From: Apophysomyces variabilis
Lineage: Eukaryota; Mucoromycota; Mucoromycetes; Mucorales; Mucoraceae
Direction: 5' to 3'
NCBI GenBank assembly: GCA_002749535.1
Contig: MZZL01000408.1
Span: 1 to 64,000, forward strand
Length of the DNA: 64,000 bases
Below are positions 12,487 to 24,374 of the stretch, one piece after another (the first letter of the stretch is position 1; each line of letters opens with the position of its first letter). A model generated the notes under the pieces. The model was not told the origin of the DNA, did no database searches, and saw only the letters and a program-made list of their open reading frames with translations. A program made the position numbers and the translations under genes.

Positions 12487-13984
12487 CTAATTTTTACGTT
12501 TGGCTTTTCGCAGTTCGGGAAACTTTAGAGGCATCACCAACGTCGCTTTCTTTGCGGCCAGAGATTTGTCCAAGCCTTCAGCAGCACGCTCGTCCGCATT
12601 ACATGCTTCAATCTTACAGCCAAGGTTCCTGAATACATTAATGACCCTAATCGAATAATAAATATACTATAAGTACACCAAGTCTAATCTTTCTGAAAAT
12701 AAACTTACTTTGACGGTCGCATAGACAGATCTTTTGCAAGTTTATCACAGACCACACTGTAGTTTGCCACTGAAAGACATAAGACAAATAGGTGACATAG
12801 AATCTTGTCCTTCATCAGATCTGTACGCCTATGCATAGCAGTCAGTATTTGCGACTTGATCAAGCCTTCTTTTGCCCCTCATCTTACACGTTGGACACAG
12901 TGTATCGTTCGGTGAGTTTATCAATAACGATGGTAGGTGGGCTGTTGAGCGCGCTTTCCACTTTTCTTCGGGTCTTAAGATCGTTCGGGCGCACTCGGCA
13001 GAGGTATGCCATGAGATGTGAGATATACACCAGTGTGCGCAACCGCGATCGATCCTTTTTGCCAGAAGTCTTGATCATGATAAGAATACGGTCGTTGATA
13101 AAGCCGGACAGACCATAAGGCAAGTGACTTTGGATACCTTCCAAAGTGGTTTCTTTCAGCAAATCTTTGACTGGCATGGCATTCAGCTCCTCTTCGGTCA
13201 CGATGCTTGACAGGTCGTATGCTTCCTCTGGCGACTCTGCATCCATATTGTGAGCGGGCACCGGCAATTGATTTTCCATATCTTTTCGTAAATCGGCTTG
13301 CTTTGGTGTATTTTTGCTGGCCTTTCCAATCTCATGATGAATGGAAGGCATTTCTTCTTCCAGCTCTTTTCCAGTGACTTTGTTTCTTTCATCATCTTTA
13401 AGCTGCTGCTTCGCTTTAGCTGTACCAAATGCCAAACCAAGGGCCGCACGTGCTCTCGTAAAGTCATTCGCTGCAATATTGTCGTCGGTTGTAGCGGAAC
13501 TGAGTGCTTTCACTGATCGTCGCATGCGTAGGACTGAAGCGGGCGTTAACGTAAGAGCCTGATCCTTTTTTGAATAGACACCGACAAGATATCTAAGTTA
13601 GGTGCTATTTAGCTATGTGATACTGATAGAAGAAGCAGTCCAAATCCCCTTACTTGCAGTAAAGACCGTTGGCAGCGTCCTTTCCAAAGTTCGCACCAGA
13701 AAAGACGACTTTTTCCGTCTCTCCACTGACCACACGGTGACTCGCCTTATGGGAGGATGTCTGTGAGCCACTACGGCGATAGGCAGAAAATGTGGTGTCC
13801 GCTGGGGGTTGGATTCCGGGGAATGTTGCTAGAGAACGATCTGTTGAGCTGACCGAGAACACATTATCCCAAGAATCATACCTAAATATGGCGTCTCGAC
13901 ATCAGGTTTTGCCTCAGTCAAATTGACCTTGAGGTACTTTCCGGCATGGCCTTTATCTTCGTCCGAATGCTTTCTTTTCGTCAT
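12487..13984 (-). CDS. RPA49: RNA polymerase I subunit A49
   Basis: The A49 subunit of RNA polymerase I, which with A34.5 forms a TFIIF-like module and aids initiation and elongation on rDNA in the nucleolus. The N-terminal dimerisation part has LATFPGIQPPADTTFSAYRR, then YLVGVYSKKDQAL. A linker follows, and a C-terminal tandem winged-helix domain starts around LSSIVTEEELNAMPVKDLL and ends with a LAKDLSMRPSKVINVFRNLG helix-turn-helix and a KAKRKN tail. Five introns join in frame (near 13891, 13590, 12835, 12690 and others). The start (MTKRKHSDEDKG) at 13984 faces NSA2 across 165 bases. The two genes serve the same pathway and may share control. Confidence 0.87.
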
Positions 13985-14149
13985 AACTATTCCCTTACAC
14001 AGAAAAAAATAAAAGAATTAAAGCGTTTAACAAAGTTAGGCCTGGCGGCTTAGACAGCGGCTTGTTGCAAGTCCCGCAGTCGCAATTTGCAAGCCGAACC
14101 AGTCTTCCTAAAGCGGGCTCCTCCTCTTTTTTTTTGTGGACACAAAGCT
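13985..14149. promoter_or_regulatory. Divergent promoter between RPA49 and NSA2
   Basis: Only 165 bases separate the two start codons. The spacer contains GC-richer blocks (about 14042-14100) and a T-tract just before the NSA2 ATG. No TATA box is clear. It must serve both genes, but I could not identify a named element in it. Confidence 0.6.
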
Positions 14150-15126
14150 ATGGTAATGATCGCTTGTATTTCTTTGATCTGTGATTCATTAGTATTGATA
14201 AACTAAATGACTTGGTATATAGCCCCAAAACGAACATATTGAAGAGCACATCAAGCGACATGGTCGCCGACTTGATTACGAAGAGCGCAAGTAAGTCAAA
14301 CCAGCCAAACAGAAAGTTCCCTTTACTGATCGTCATTTCTTTCTATTAGACGAAAGAGGGAGGCTCGTGCTGTGCATAAGGCATCTCAGTTTGCTCAAAA
14401 GGTCCATGGTCTGAGAGCAAAAATGCACAACAAGAAACGTCATGCTGAGAAGATCCAAATGAAGAAGACCATTAAGCAGCATGAAGAAAAGAATGCCAAG
14501 CAGAAGACAGCTGATGCCATTCCTGACGGTGCTGTTCCGGCATATCTTTTGGATCGTGAAGGCCAGGATCGGGCTAAAGTTCTGAGCAACATGATTAAAC
14601 AGAAGCGAAAGGAAAAGGCTGGCAAATGGTCTGTTCCGTTGCCCACTGTTCGTGGTATGGCTGAGGACGAAATGTTCAAGGTTGTAAAGAGTGGCAAGAA
14701 CAAGTCAAAGTCTTGGAAGCGCTTGGTTACGAAGGCCACCTTTGTTGGTGATGGATTTACACGTAAACCACCGAAATACGAACGTTTTATCCGACCTATG
14801 GCAATGCGCTACAAGAAAGCCCACGTTACCCATCCTGAACTCAAGGCGACATTCCATCTGCCTATTATTGGTGTCAAGAAGAACCCACAGTCACCATTGA
14901 ACACTCAGCTTGGTGTGATCACAAAGGGTACAGTGTTGGAAGTGAATGTGTCTGAGCTTGGTCTGGTCACAACCGGTGGTAAGGTAGTCTGGGGAAAGTA
15001 TGCACAAGTAACCAATAATCCTGGTAAGTACTAGTGATGTAGTATTCAGCATACAAGAGTGTTGATCATTTTATTTTTTTTTTTCCAGAAAACGATGGCT
15101 GTATCAATGCAGTCCTATTGGTATAA
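14150..15126 (+). CDS. NSA2: Ribosome biogenesis protein Nsa2
   Basis: A nucleolar 60S assembly factor needed for 27S pre-rRNA processing. The protein is close to yeast and human Nsa2 throughout: [20 protein letters not shown] at the start, a long basic middle, [32 protein letters not shown], then [34 protein letters not shown] and the final [10 protein letters not shown]. Four exons make about 260 residues, the family's normal length. The first coding exon is just the ATG (14150-14152), directly followed by a GTAATG donor. Exon 2 starts after TATAG at 14223 with CCCCAAAAC, giving the conserved MPQN start. The last exon is 15089-15126. It diverges from RPA49. Confidence 0.95.
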
Positions 15127-15709
15127 ATGATCGCCGTCATTCATTGTTTCATCTTGCCCGCATTTTATTCTCCTTTATCATGTTCTCATCCGTACTCTTC
15201 CACTAAAGTAATGATGCTCTTCAAAATGGCTTGGGTGGCTAATGATATGTGTCATAAACATGTTTTTTTTCTTATCTTTTATGAAATACTTTGGCAATCG
15301 GAGCTAGATCAATTCAGGTTTTCCTTATTTCTTTTTGCGAAAGCATCTACGTCTTTGACCATGATGGTTGGATCTTCTTATCGCATTCTATCCGTTTGGT
15401 AAACTGTTAAGATCATTTAGTAGACTGAGAATAAAAACGCAGGTTTGGGAGAGCCAACCATCATTTCCCGGACGCCATTGCAGCAATCGGTGGGATCATG
15501 GTAAGACAAAGTCTATCCATTGGTTGAAGTGGCACGGTAGCCCCAAAACCGCGGCAGAAGAGTCCCCCCGAATTGATGGGTTGAGTCACAAGGAAAAGCA
15601 ACCAGTTGGGTAAATATTTATCCCCGGCGATTAAGGGCTGTTGATATGCTCTTTTGTTTTTTTTTCCTTTCCATTGCCCATCTTCACTTTTCCTTTTCTC
15701 CTTTCATAC
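15127..15709. other. Spacer downstream of NSA2
   Basis: A T-rich region just before the next ATG (15646-15709) is typical of a pyrimidine-rich fungal leader. The rest contains only short frames with no similarity that I recognise. Confidence 0.45.
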
Positions 15710-16477
15710 ATGGAACGGCTCCCAGCAGAGATTATCATCCATATACTTCATTTGGTCCCTGCTTGTTGGTTCTCATCCCTATATCAGGTATTCCCAACAG
15801 CCATCGTTGATGAAGCCCTTCGACAACAGTTGAGGTCTGCGAGTGCGGTGTTACAGCTTGTGTCCACCAATATGCATGAACTCATGGGCCCTCAGGAACC
15901 AAGCAATGGACGCAAGAATGAGGCATCCCTTCCACTTTACTTCGCCACGCTCGACAGTGCTTATCGTTTGATATGGCTTTTACCCAATTTCAGTCAGTCT
16001 CAGCATTACTTCCAAGTGAAGGATGCTTATGTGTCGCACGGAAAGTTGGTCCTAAGACCTGGTGATACCCGTCATTCACAACGACAACACGTCTTGACCT
16101 CTTTATACACTATACGCAAATGTTTGCCTCCTTTGCGGGCCGGCTCGTTTTCGGGGCAAAGTGAGTTTTCCCACAGTGCTACGAAACAAGACATGACAAT
16201 TCACTCCGCCGGATTGCTTGTCGACGCATGCTTGTTATCAACCCAGCAAGATAATACAGAATGTGTCGATAACAAACGTTTTCCACCTAGACCGATGCTT
16301 CCCTCCTATTATTCACGCAAGATTCCCTCTCTTTCTTCTCCCTTTTCTGGGCTATACTCCCCAGAACAACCGATCTATTCCGATACCACGTGCGGGTATT
16401 TTCTAGTTGAAAGGGTGGGGATCAGTATATCTGTCATGCTGGACTTACTCCAGCAAATACCGAGCCACGTGGCATAG
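15710..16477 (+). CDS. F-box-like protein
   Basis: An intronless 255-residue frame starts with ATG at 15710 after a pyrimidine-rich leader. The first residues, MERLPAEIIIHILHLVPACW, fit the start of an F-box (LPxEIxxxIL), so it may act as a substrate adaptor of an SCF ubiquitin ligase. Only the N-terminal half of the F-box is convincing. The rest is Ser/Pro-rich and shows no LRR, WD40 or Kelch repeats, so the substrate side is unknown. It could be a lineage-specific F-box protein or an unrelated protein with a chance match. Confidence 0.6.
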   Translation: MERLPAEIIIHILHLVPACWFSSLYQVFPTAIVDEALRQQLRSASAVLQLVSTNMHELMGPQEPSNGRKNEASLPLYFATLDSAYRLIWLLPNFSQSQHYFQVKDAYVSHGKLVLRPGDTRHSQRQHVLTSLYTIRKCLPPLRAGSFSGQSEFSHSATKQDMTIHSAGLLVDACLLSTQQDNTECVDNKRFPPRPMLPSYYSRKIPSLSSPFSGLYSPEQPIYSDTTCGYFLVERVGISISVMLDLLQQIPSHVA

Positions 16478-17642
16478 AAACCACTAAGTTTCCTTTCCAT
16501 TTCCCTCCATCCTCCCTTTTTCTCATCTCCTTGTAAATTTACCATTCTTCTGTTTAAAATACTGCATGTTAATCCAAAAGTGTAAGCAACGAACCGACCC
16601 TGTTTGATTTCCATGCAAGAAGATTTTTAATTCGTCCTGATATCACAGTGCAATCTATTTACGCATGGCAAAATAAACAATATCCTGTACTAAAATCAAA
16701 AAAACCAGCTATGATATCATAGAACTCATCGGGTTCCTGTTCATCAAAAAGGGCAGCAGGCCAGAAAAAATCAATGTTCCGAAGAGATGTTTCTGTAAGA
16801 TTCCATTGGCGGAAACTCAAAGAAACTGCTTATCAAACACTAAAAAACCAATCAACCCGCACTTTCTCCTTAGTATCGATACCCTTCCGGCTGAAAGAGA
16901 AGAAAGGGTTGCATTCAAAATCTCCTTTCATTTCTCAATTCTTTCCGAGCAATCGTTATATACTTTCGACATCTTAACACAAAGATAGTCTTCTTTGACT
17001 ATTGGTTATTCTGTCCTGCTTTATTGTAGATTACCAGCTTGGATTTGGGCCATCTAGAGTTTCGCTCGTTTCGCTGCATGATGTACGGCAAAACAATTGG
17101 AACAGTTGATAGTCATGCGATAAAGCACATGTCATGGCTTTTTTCCATACTTTACGCATGGAAATTTGCGGGATGATGTTACTACAGGGCACTATTATGT
17201 TTCAGCGTCTCCATGTTGGGAATACAGAAATACATAGACAATCTATTTTTTCACTGCTACCAAAACACTTGTGTAAGTTTATGTGTTAGTACTAAAATTT
17301 ATCGTTCATTACAGATACACCAATGCTGGTTTCATTATCTGATTTTCTCTGGATTCAATATCTATTTCTCTTTTGGTTTTGTTTGGACACGTAATAGAAT
17401 AGCCCAGATGGTTTTTTTTATTTTATTTTCAGGATATAGTGTCTTTAGCTAGATTAGAAGGATTGTATGGTATGCAATAAGCTTACTTCAAGTCCAGTAG
17501 TTTCAGGCAATTCCCAGATAATTGAAAACGTCAATATGGATAGTTTGCAGACGCATCACTTTAGCTGAGAGTGAATTTTTGCGTTCCATAACCGAAAATC
17601 TACTGCTCTTTCGCACTCGCGTTGCTAGATCGCTGAACCTAA
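16478..17642. other. Intergenic region before NUF2
   Basis: About 1.2 kb of AT-rich sequence with short frames in all directions and no recognised gene. It should hold the F-box terminator and the NUF2 promoter. Confidence 0.45.
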
Positions 17643-19399
17643 ATGTCACAAGCTCAAGATGAATTCGATCCACCCATTTTAACCTTACCAGCACTTGTGG
17701 AATCACTGCGGGAAATGCAGTTGAACGTGTCCGAAGACGATATCCTGCATCCTACACAACGGCGCGTTTGTCACCTGTACGAATGTCTTTTGCGAATCTT
17801 GGTTCCTTGGCGAGTAGCTGAAATGGATACCTTTAAATCAGCATTGATCGCTGCCAGAGAAGACAAAGTTTGTTGCACTGCGTCTTGATTATCGCTGGTT
17901 AAACTGTTTGGAATCTTAGGAACTGCGTGACGATATAACAAACACGGCTGCCGTGTTTGCACAAATGTATACATTCGAAAGTCCCGTATACCACAATGAA
18001 GGTTGATCATTCTTTTTTAGGCGAAGAGTACTGGCAGAAATTGGATATCACAACTTTGTCATGGAAGATACACTAAACCCGACACCCGATCGAACGAGCC
18101 GCGTGTTGTGTGCTATTGTTAATTACGCCAAATTTATGCAAGATGCGTGGAAAACATTCGAACCATATGCGATGGGAGCGGTAAGAATAATCATAAAGGT
18201 TTTGATCAGCAAATACTAATATGCTTTATTAAGGATGAGGTGCTGGATGAAGTCGAACGATTAAAACATGAAAATGAACAATTAGCAAATACGCTGACAG
18301 AAGACGAGTAAGCAGCTTATACTTATTTGTGCGATATAATTCATTGTTCACGCAAAAAGGAAAGAGGTGGTGAATGAGGGTCCTGAAGTACAAAGATTAA
18401 AGGAAGAGACCGCCGCTCTGGAAGCGACCTTGCGGGATCTTCGGGACAACTCAGCTAGTGTACAGAGAGAGCTGGCAGCATGTAAAGAAGAGCGGCGTGC
18501 GTTAGTGGATATTCTGGTAAATATTTCATCATGAATCATTTCTATATTTTGTACAGTCAACAGAATTGATTTATTAGTAGACAGGTCATTCGTTTAGTTC
18601 CATACAGCTAATGCAAGAATGCAAACGTTACAAAAGCTTGACAATTTCTGATCCTTCAGAAAAAAGAGAGGTAACAAGCAGCGGGAAATGTGTAGATCAA
18701 GTTGTTTGGTGCTGATGGAAGGCGAAGACTATGAATAGGCTCTCGGAGCGATGTAAAGAAATGCAGGAAACTCTTGCACAAGTAGGCAAGTCCTACGATG
18801 CACTTAAGCAGATGGCGGAAAGGATGGATATCATCAAATCCGTAATTATCCGTGCAACATGTAAAATCTGTTCTTATGGATTCTCTATAGGATATAGACA
18901 TTTGCCTTCAAGAGATGCATAATGTCAAAGAGGTGATGTCGAAGGCTGCGAGGCTCGAGAAGGACAGTCTCAATTGGAGTGAGGGTGAAAAGAAATTAAG
19001 AGAAACCATCTTGGCACTTAAAGCAAAGCAAGATGTAAGTTAGATCTTTGCGTACGAGCGGACATGGATTTATTTCTATCGTAGAAAATACGGCGCGCAT
19101 TAAGTTTATTAGAAGCCAAAATAGCCACGGCAGAGGAACAGCGAGCGAAGAAACGTGAAGCATATGATCTACGACTATCTAAAAACACAAAAGAACTGGA
19201 TCAAGTCTATACAGAAGAGGCTAATAGAAAGTTACTGGAACCGAAACTGGCATCAATTGAAGCGTTGGAAAAGAAAGTAGAAGAATTGACCTTAGCGCAC
19301 AATAATGGCATGGCAAGACTAAGTCAAGTCTTCTTGGATCTTGAGCGAAGGTGTAATGATATTTTAAAACGCGGAGAAAAAGCGATGAAAAGTACTTAA
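17643..19399 (+). CDS. NUF2: Kinetochore protein Nuf2
   Basis: A subunit of the Ndc80 complex, which links kinetochores to microtubules. The N-terminal calponin-homology part is recognised from VSEDDILHPTQRRVCHLYE and, after two introns, MEDTLNPTPDRTSRVLCAI followed by VNYAKFMQD, which matches the conserved Nuf2 core. The remaining two thirds is predicted coiled coil (for example EVERLKHENEQLANTLTEDE and later Glu/Lys-rich exons), as expected for the rod that pairs with Ndc80. There are about eight exons. One 5' splice joins CAA-AT/G-CGA, which gives QMRRVLAEIGYHNF. The frame stays open to the TAA at 19397-19399. Length (about 450 residues) is normal. Confidence 0.85.
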
Positions 19400-20018
19400 T
19401 GGTCGTGTGTCCGAAGAGTTCGGGTAAGAGATTTGTTGGACTGAGATGATTTATATACGTTATTAAATAATTCTTTATGCTAGTTTAAATACAGTGTAAA
19501 TGGATGGGTGCATGAAAGCAGGACAACATTTCCAAATCAAAGCTAGAGAGGACCCCTTTTAAACACGACGCAAACGTCATTATCCGATTGACGCGAAATA
19601 CATATTCAATAGCACAAAATATTGTATGAATCAGCGCGTAAAATAAGGAGATAGGCGCAAATAAGAGGTTCAATATCCTGTGAATCCCAACATTCGTGGC
19701 CAATACGTCTCGTTGTACAATATATAACTTGCAAAGGTCAATAGATAGCAGACTACCTTCATCTATTGATCAGCTCTAACAGCAAGTTATCTTGTTTAGA
19801 CGCATGTCGCTGACATGATCATCATTTTACAATCTTAACGGCCTCTGTGATCGTACACACAGAATGTAAGGAGCTCGTTGTAGGAACAAGTCAACGACGT
19901 CACTGCAGATGAGCGGAGTTGTATTTTGAAACACTTCCCAACACGCAAACTCCGCGTGCAAGAGAAAGACCGGTGGAACTTCGTTTAGCGCTTTCTTCCC
20001 CTAATAACAAAAAGCATC
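19400..20018. other. Spacer and VMA2 promoter region
   Basis: The last 150 bases before the VMA2 ATG are GC-richer and probably promoter and leader. No TATA box or other gene was recognised. Confidence 0.45.
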
Positions 20019-21960
20019 ATGGCCAGAGTTATTTCTCCCAGAGAGGCATTTGAATTACACAAGTCTGCTGTAACCCGAGATTTTGTTGCCAAACCACGAT
20101 TGGGTAAGGTTCACGCAAGCGTTACAAAGCCATCATGAAGCACTAACGAACGGGGTTTTTTTTTCTCGTTTTCACTTTTGTCTAGACTACCGCACAGTGA
20201 CAGGCGTCAACGGCCCTTTGGTCATTCTTGACAATGTCAAGGTTTGTGCTTTTTAGGTTTATTTTCGTTTTTATTTCTCTTCCGTTTTGGAGTACTTTGA
20301 TATGTAACACGTATTATCTCGCAGTATCCAAAATACTCAGAAATCGTTGACCTTACCCTTCCTGATGGCTCAGTCCGCGCCGGTCAAGTACTTGAAGTTC
20401 AGGGCAACAAGGCTGTAGTTCAGGTAAGATACTTCGTTTATACTCTAGTTGTGGCAAGGTTTGTAACGCGACATTGTTATATATCAAAAGGTGTTCGAAG
20501 GCACGTCGGGTATTGATGCAAAGAAGACACACATTAGCTTTACAGGCAGTACTCTTAAAGTTCCTGTGTCTGAAGACATGTTGGGTCGTGTATTCAATGG
20601 TTCCGGAAAACCTATCGACAAAGGACCCAAGGTATTCGCCGACGACTACCTGGATGTCGATGGCTCGCCTATCAATCCCTATTCACGTATCTACCCTGAA
20701 GAGATGATTCAAACCGGTATTTCCGCTATTGATACCATGAATTCCATTGCTCGTGGCCAAAAGATCCCCATCTTTTCCGCTGCAGGTTTACCCCACAACG
20801 AGGTAAGCAAGAAACAGAAAGTGATTTTGCTCCTTCCAACCACTTCCTTCTTTCCTAGATTGCAGCCCAGATCTGTCGTCAGGCTGGCCTGGTCCAGAAG
20901 CTAGCACCAACTAAGGATGTGCACGATGGTCACGAAGATAACTTCTCGATTGTTTTCGGTGCCATGGGTGTAAATATGGAAACTGCTCGATTCTTCAAAC
21001 AAGATTTCGAAGAAAACGGTTCTATGGAGCGTGTCACGCTGTTCTTGAACTTGGCCAACGATCCCACCATTGAACGTATTATCACGCCTCGTTTGGCTTT
21101 GACCACGGCGGAATACTATGCCTACCAGTTGGAGAAGCACGTACTCGTCATCCTAACCGATATGAGTTCCTACGCCGATGCCTTGCGTGAAGTTTCCGCT
21201 GCCCGTGAAGAAGTCCCTGGTCGTCGTGGTTATCCAGGTTATATGTACACTGACTTGTCAACTATCTACGAACGTGCCGGTCGTGTCGAGGGTCGTAACG
21301 GTTCTATTACCCAGATCCCTATTCTGACCATGCCCAACGACGACATTACCCATCCTATTCCTGATTTGACAGGTTACATTACTGAGGGTCAGATCTTTGT
21401 CGATCGTCAGCTTCATAACCGACAGATCTACCCACCTATCAACGTCTTGCCTTCTTTGTCTCGTCTTATGAAATCAGCTATTGGCGAAGGAATGACCAGA
21501 AAGGATCATGGCGATGTTTCAAATCAGTTGGTAAGTATTTACCTGTCCTTGAATCACTCGCTAGGCATAATAGTAACAGTACCAACTCTGTTTAGTATGC
21601 CAAATACGCTATTGGTCGTGATGCTGCCGCCATGAAGGCAGTCGTTGGTGAGGAAGCATTGAATCAGGAAGATAAGTTGTCGTTGGAGTTCTTGGAGAAG
21701 TTTGAGAAGACCTTTATTGCCCAAGGTACAACTGGAAAAAGGGGGATAAATAATAGTTGCATTTATTAAACGTCTGGAATTTAGGTGCCTACGAATCCAG
21801 AACGATCTATGATTCCTTGGATCTTGCATGGTCTCTCCTCCGTATCTTCCCCAAGGAATTGCTTAACCGTATCCCACAAAAGATTTTGGCAGAGTACTAC
21901 CAGCGCGATCGCAAAACTAAGCGAAGCAAGGGTGTTTTGGACACGACAGAGGAAGATTAA
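20019..21960 (+). CDS. VMA2: V-type ATPase subunit B
   Basis: The regulatory nucleotide-binding subunit B of the V1 sector of the vacuolar proton ATPase. It starts [20 protein letters not shown] and continues through [15 protein letters not shown] and [20 protein letters not shown]. The central domain has [35 protein letters not shown] and, across an intron, [18 protein letters not shown]. The later part has [20 protein letters not shown] and [19 protein letters not shown]. The C-terminus ends LDTTEED. Seven exons join in frame with GT-AG introns, and the length of about 505 residues matches the family. It converges with the TatD gene 276 bases downstream. Confidence 0.96.
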
Positions 21961-22236
21961 TGATGCTATTAAGAATATATCTATGTGAGCTAAGAAATAT
22001 AAAGTATCCTTATGGCAGGATTGACGCTGTTTTTCACCCTTTGTTTTCTCTGGGTAAATTACGAGTAAATGAAGACGATATAAGGGAGATTTGCTTATGG
22101 CAAAAAATAGCTGGCAAAACGTTAGTGAGATAGAGGTATAAACAAAATATAAAAGACTTTATGGAAATCGGCTGTTGTTGGCTGATAAGACCGGGAATAG
22201 TAACAAACGTTGAGGCAATAGCTCTTCAGTTCGTAT

Positions 22237-23304
22237 TTACCGTGAGATGTTGACAAACTTCAACCAGTTATTCCTTGTCTGATGGACAGTCTTTGACACT
22301 GACCACTGACGAGCACGTGAAACAATATGCACTATTTTTACTAGGTGTTCCTCCATGCCAACTGGACTGTTGAGATCAGATTCTATCAATAGTTTGTCTT
22401 CAGGTACGGCTTGAATAAGAGCATCAAGCTTGTTTGGTGCGAGTCGACCGTTAATAGCGACGGAGAAAGAAACGTAGATGCTAAACCCAGTAAGCCGCAT
22501 AAACTGGGCAATGGTGGCAGGTGATGCACCGTAGGAATGAAGGCATAGCCGCACAGGTGTTCGAGGAGATTTGGATCCTAGCAGCTTTAAAAGATGACCT
22601 TGACCCTGGACACAGTGTACGCTCACTGCACGATCCAGCTCTATCGCCAAATCGATCTGTGAATCCAAAATAGCTAACTGGTGCTCGAGCGTGGATTGCA
22701 CTGTGGTTGGCTTGACACCATGCCAATCCATCGTGCCTCCAGGCAGAAGACGTGCTGCTCGGTCGAGTCCTACTTCTCCCACTAAGGCCAAAGGGTGCTC
22801 TTGTAACCGTTGACGGAGGTCAGCAATCCAATGCTCATACGTAGCAGGTGCTGGCAAACATTCGATCATAGTCAATTTTTCTTGCGCTATGGAAGCCTTG
22901 AGGACCCTATCATAATGCTCTTTGGTAGTGCTCTCCGGGCTTTTGCCTGCCATAACGCGATGGACGAACCAAGGATGAAGACCTTTTTTTTTTTTTGGCT
23001 CAACGTTAATGGTAAGGCCGAGTAAACAATTTTTTTGTTGTACTTCACCGAAACTAGGAATGCACATGTTCTCTCTCAATGCGTTACATTGCCGAGCAAT
23101 GTTGTCCACACATTCCCAGTCATCCTGCCGGACACCCATAATAGTTATATGGCCGATTCTCAGTTTAGGAATGAGCCTCAAGTTTTCAATGTCGTCGTGA
23201 GGATGGCAATGGCCATCACAAAGACTGCCAAATAGTTCTTCGTCAAAGTCCTGCTCTGTTGTTGTTTGGATATCATTGGTTGGCACCTCATTGCCTTGAC
23301 ACAT
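22237..23304 (-). CDS. TatD-type metal-dependent hydrolase (Cut9-interacting Scn1-like)
   Basis: A 355-residue TIM-barrel hydrolase of the TatD DNase family, close in style to fission yeast Scn1. Metal ligands are visible in order: the HxH pair in DGHCHPHDD, Glu in LVGEVGLDRAAR, His in AVSVHCVQGQGH, His in LCLHSYGAS and Asp in LLIESDLNSP. The insert between the first two ligands is longer than in bacterial TatD, as in the fungal subgroup. The start is placed at ATG 23304 (MCQGNEVP). The open frame upstream has only a TTG and reads unlike protein. A 13-A run in the coding strand, at plus-strand 22984-22996, encodes four lysines. Nuclease activity is inferred from the family. Confidence 0.85.
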   Translation of the reverse strand: MCQGNEVPTNDIQTTTEQDFDEELFGSLCDGHCHPHDDIENLRLIPKLRIGHITIMGVRQDDWECVDNIARQCNALRENMCIPSFGEVQQKNCLLGLTINVEPKKKKGLHPWFVHRVMAGKSPESTTKEHYDRVLKASIAQEKLTMIECLPAPATYEHWIADLRQRLQEHPLALVGEVGLDRAARLLPGGTMDWHGVKPTTVQSTLEHQLAILDSQIDLAIELDRAVSVHCVQGQGHLLKLLGSKSPRTPVRLCLHSYGASPATIAQFMRLTGFSIYVSFSVAINGRLAPNKLDALIQAVPEDKLLIESDLNSPVGMEEHLVKIVHIVSRARQWSVSKTVHQTRNNWLKFVNISR

Positions 23305-24374
23305 TGCAAGTGGCGCAAAGAAAAAATTGACGTACACTGACAGGCAAATTTCCGTAAGTTGACACGCAAAAAAAATGCCCCGAGCTTTTGACAACTATAG
23401 ACCGCGTTTTGTGTCTATTGATGTCCCCGGCTTGAATCAATGTAATAGTGATTCATGTCAATTACGTCTTGTGATAAATAAAAGGATGCAAAACTGAACT
23501 GCTTTGCATGGTAACTTGTCCTTTTCTGGTTGAGCTAGTCAATCCGCAGCGATCCGACCTTGATACAATGACAGAGTTCAAAGACGTTTGGCAGTTGCCT
23601 CTCCCTAGTCGTCTTAGATAATGGCCGAATTATAACATAATTTGACTAACAGGACGGAGAACACCGGGTTAACAACATGTTAATCTACTTGATCAACATA
23701 TGCATATGCAGTAGGAATGGTTATAGCTGTTTGCATAGTGCCTCAAGACCTCTCTGCTTCCACTCACCTTGAAGCTAGCGAGAACCAAAAGTTGCAAATA
23801 AGTCTCCAACAATGGAAAAGCACCTTGCTTATCTTCATTTCGCCTTAAGAAATTTGCACAAACAGTTAATGAATGCATGAAATGGACAAAAAGCATAGCA
23901 AATTTTGAAGTGTATGTGTATATACCTTTATGCTAACGCACCGTTCTGTTGCAAGTGGCCAAACCTCCGCTCATCTCGGCGTTTACGTCGTACAGGCTAT
24001 ATATACCATGCTATGCTCGACCATATGTGTAACTGAAAAATGGGAGATACATGGTCAAATGTCCTTAAGCTCCAGACTACACAAGCATTGGTCGGACAGA
24101 AATAATGATATCGGAGCAATTGCTTGAAAGCGACCATTGGCTTCAGGTCATCTTGTAGGACCCGACGGCATTTTTCCGATACAAACGCTACTGTAAGTTT
24201 CTTGCAAAAAGTCACCCCATGAAGCTTCTTTCAAGTAGCGAATTTATTCATGTTACACCTATTGAACAAAGGCATTCTTTTTTTGCGTTCCAGAACAGGT
24301 GTTCGATACTTTTTGCTTTATTTTTACTTTTAACAAAGACAGACTTTCGTTTTCTTCTTGATAATGTAGTCTCG
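23305..24374. other. Intergenic region between TatD gene and EF2
   Basis: About 1.1 kb between the TatD start and the EF2 stop, both on the minus strand. It holds the TatD promoter and the EF2 3' end. Small open frames near 23930-24220 have no recognised similarity. Confidence 0.45.

Noticed and set aside
23305..23394. N-terminal extension of the TatD-type protein
   Set aside because: The longer frame starts from TTG; the first in-frame ATG is 23304.
23930..24220. Overlapping frames on both strands between the TatD gene and EF2
   Set aside because: I tried to match them to the DDE transposase blocks found at 460-1640 and found no block in order.
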